From an uncultured Lachnospiraceae bacterium (GTDB lineage Bacteria > Bacillota > Clostridia > Lachnospirales > Lachnospiraceae): a stretch of 7,980 nucleotides of DNA. How positions within the stretch are numbered: position 1 is the stretch's first letter; every line of letters begins with the position of its first letter. This document shows, one piece after another, positions 7,244 through 7,980 of the stretch. Position numbers and translations under genes: made by a program. Below the pieces are notes generated by a model that saw only the letters and a list, made by a program, of their open reading frames with translations, had not been told where the DNA came from and did no database searches. The stretch lies in contig CANSYV010000053.1 of assembly GCA_947651335.1 (NCBI GenBank), positions 1 to 7,980 of the forward strand, read 5' to 3'.

Positions 7244-7734
7244 CTTTTTGGCAGGAGCAGCAGGAAGACCCAGCAGAAAATGCGCACAGCCAGGATACCA
7301 AAGAAAATCCCCACGCTGTCAATGGCCACATCCCGGGGAGAAGGACCCCGCCCAGCCACAAAGGACTGATGGTATTCGTCCAGCCCGGCAAATCCCACAC
7401 AGATAATCCCTGCCACAAGCATCAGGGGGATTCCGCGGAGGCTGTATACATAGAAAGGGAATGATACGGCGATGGCAAGACAGAAGTACTCAGTCATATG
7501 TGCCAGTTTCCGCACTTTCGGGTGAATCAGTTCTGCCTCGTATGCCAGCTGGTATTCATCTTTGTATTCCCCTGCCATTTTGCTCTTCATTTCTACGATT
7601 TTGTAACTGACTTTAAAGCTTAAACCCGCGGACACCTCGCCGCTCTGGCCTGACAGGGTAAAAATCGCGTACATAATCAGAATCGCGGGGAGGAAGGAAA
7701 AGGGACGGATAACATTTATCAGGAGTTCTCTCAT
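7219..7734 (-). CDS. VanZ-family integral membrane protein
   Basis: 171-aa protein with VanZ-like domain hallmarks. A first helix (about 10-27) runs into LSGQSG (27-32). RKLAHMTEY (75-83) precedes helices at about 81-99 and 102-119. DEYHQSFVAGRGPSPRDVAID (around 119-139) leads into a last helix to about 160 and a basic KRKKRR end. The prototype VanZ gives low-level teicoplanin resistance, but most family members have no known role, so no resistance claim is made. The start ATG at 7734-7732 is chosen because hydrophobic VanZ similarity begins there. The frame stays open upstream to a GTG at 7878, but that 48-residue stretch is uncharacteristic and crosses the likely promoter. The ribosome site is weak: the purine run AGAAAGAAG, complement of about 7743-7751. 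It is convergent with mtnA. Confidence 0.87.
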   Translation of the reverse strand: MRELLINVIRPFSFLPAILIMYAIFTLSGQSGEVSAGLSFKVSYKIVEMKSKMAGEYKDEYQLAYEAELIHPKVRKLAHMTEYFCLAIAVSFPFYVYSLRGIPLMLVAGIICVGFAGLDEYHQSFVAGRGPSPRDVAIDSVGIFFGILAVRIFCWVFLLLLPKRKKRRNYS

Positions 7735-7769
7735 AGGTAACACTTCTTTCTTTTCTTGTCTATTTCTCC

Positions 7770-7803
7770 GATTGCACAGGTCAAAAAAATATCCTGCGCA
7801 ATC
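7770..7803 (-). other. Hairpin/inverted repeat in the leader of the vanZ-like gene
   Basis: GATTGCACAGG (7770-7780) and CCTGCGCAATC (7793-7803) form an 11-bp inverted repeat around a 12-nt A/T-rich loop. In minus-strand RNA the single irregular pair is a G-U wobble, so all 11 positions pair; in plus-strand RNA it would be an A-C mismatch. No U-tract follows on the minus strand, so it is not a standard terminator. It lies 36 bp upstream of the start codon and could be a leader structure or a DNA-binding site. Confidence 0.5.
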
Positions 7804-7831
7804 TGTATCACTTATTTTTCTACAGTTCCTT

Positions 7832-7860
7832 ATCATAGCATGAATTCGAAAAAAATGCAA
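7832..7860 (-). promoter_or_regulatory. Putative sigma-A promoter for the vanZ-like gene
   Basis: On the minus strand, TTGCAT (7860-7855) is followed by a 17-bp spacer and TATGAT (7837-7832). The -10 matches 5 of 6 consensus positions; the -35 keeps only the TTG core. Transcription would begin near 7825, giving a leader of about 90 nt. Confidence 0.5.
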
Positions 7861-7865
7861 TTGCA
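7856..7865. repeat. Palindrome TGCAATTGCA at the junction of two divergent -35 elements
   Basis: This perfect 10-bp palindrome is centred between 7860 and 7861, exactly where the leftward and rightward -35 hexamers meet. It may be an operator or simply the result of two similar -35 sites abutting. Confidence 0.45.
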
Positions 7866-7889
7866 CATCCGGGGGCACTGTATTATAAT
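7861..7889 (+). promoter_or_regulatory. Putative sigma-A promoter for the right-edge gene
   Basis: TTGCAC (7861-7866), a 17-bp spacer and a perfect TATAAT (7884-7889) sit upstream of the partial gene at 7933. Transcription would begin near 7896, giving a leader of about 37 nt. The -10 and spacing are ideal; the -35 is weak beyond TTG. Confidence 0.65.
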
Positions 7890-7932
7890 AAAGTATGTGA
7901 TAGAAAACAACAAGATGAAAGGAAGGATGCGG

Positions 7933-7980
7933 ATGAGTATTTTAGAAATAAGAACTTATAAGTATAGTGGTAAGAAAAAA
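7933..7980 (+). CDS. N-terminal start of an unidentified gene, cut by window edge
   Basis: ATG 7933 opens a frame that runs off the window: MSILEIRTYKYSGKKK, 16 codons. AGGAAGG at 7920-7926 lies 6 nt upstream, and a promoter with TATAAT stands at 7884-7889. An in-frame ATG at 7927 directly abuts that ribosome site and is therefore less likely. The visible residues are too few and too basic/generic to assign a family. No function is proposed. Confidence 0.6.
   Translation, partial: MSILEIRTYKYSGKKK

Noticed and set aside
7219..7734. Glycopeptide-resistance determinant
   Set aside because: The VanZ family is widespread and mostly uncharacterised; no vanA/H/X/S/R-type gene is in the window.
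7735..7878. 48-residue N-terminal extension of the vanZ-like protein from GTG 7878
   Set aside because: The extension lacks VanZ features, crosses the predicted promoter and leader hairpin, and the ATG at 7734 places the first helix normally.

Overview
The window looks like ordinary chromosomal DNA from a moderately GC-rich low-GC-phylum Gram-positive bacterium. A Lachnospiraceae-like Clostridia member is the best guess, from protein style, GAG/AGG-rich Shine-Dalgarno sites and dense ATGA/GTGA-coupled genes. This placement is inference; no rRNA or marker gene is present.

Layout. Positions 1-7205 hold six tightly packed plus-strand genes. (1) The C-terminal ~459 codons of a GH77 4-alpha-glucanotransferase (malQ), whose start lies left of the window. 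(2) and (3) After 9 bp, two ABC half-transporters overlap by 4 bp. Together they form a heterodimeric type IV (ABCB-like) exporter with one degenerate and one consensus ATPase site. (4) After a 51-bp gap that carries a perfect 14-bp palindrome comes a 124-aa two-helix membrane protein with a very acidic tail, of unknown function. (5) A trimeric-type purine nucleoside phosphorylase starts at GTG and overlaps gene 4 by 4 bp. (6) An S-methyl-5-thioribose-1-phosphate isomerase (mtnA) overlaps gene 5 by 4 bp. A strong 12-bp-stem terminator closes the run at 7207-7243.

The minus strand at 7219-7734 carries a convergent VanZ-family membrane protein whose stop codon lies in the loop of that same terminator, so the terminator probably serves both directions. 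The 198-bp region 7735-7932 appears to hold two divergent promoters, back to back on the palindrome TGCAATTGCA, plus a leader hairpin for the vanZ-like gene. The right one drives a gene of which only the first ~16 codons are visible.

How the genes work together. The phosphorylase makes a (5-modified) ribose 1-phosphate from a nucleoside, and MtnA isomerises such aldose 1-phosphates to ribulose 1-phosphates. Their translational coupling suggests a salvage route for 5'-methylthio- or 5'-deoxy-nucleosides. The 6-oxopurine-type binding residues hint that the nucleoside may be deaminated first. MalQ (glucan metabolism) and the exporter have no evident metabolic link to that pair. I see no mobile element, CRISPR array, RNA gene or clearly novel multi-gene system. 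The most interesting items are the phosphorylase-mtnA pair with its coupled small membrane protein, and the symmetric divergent promoter region.
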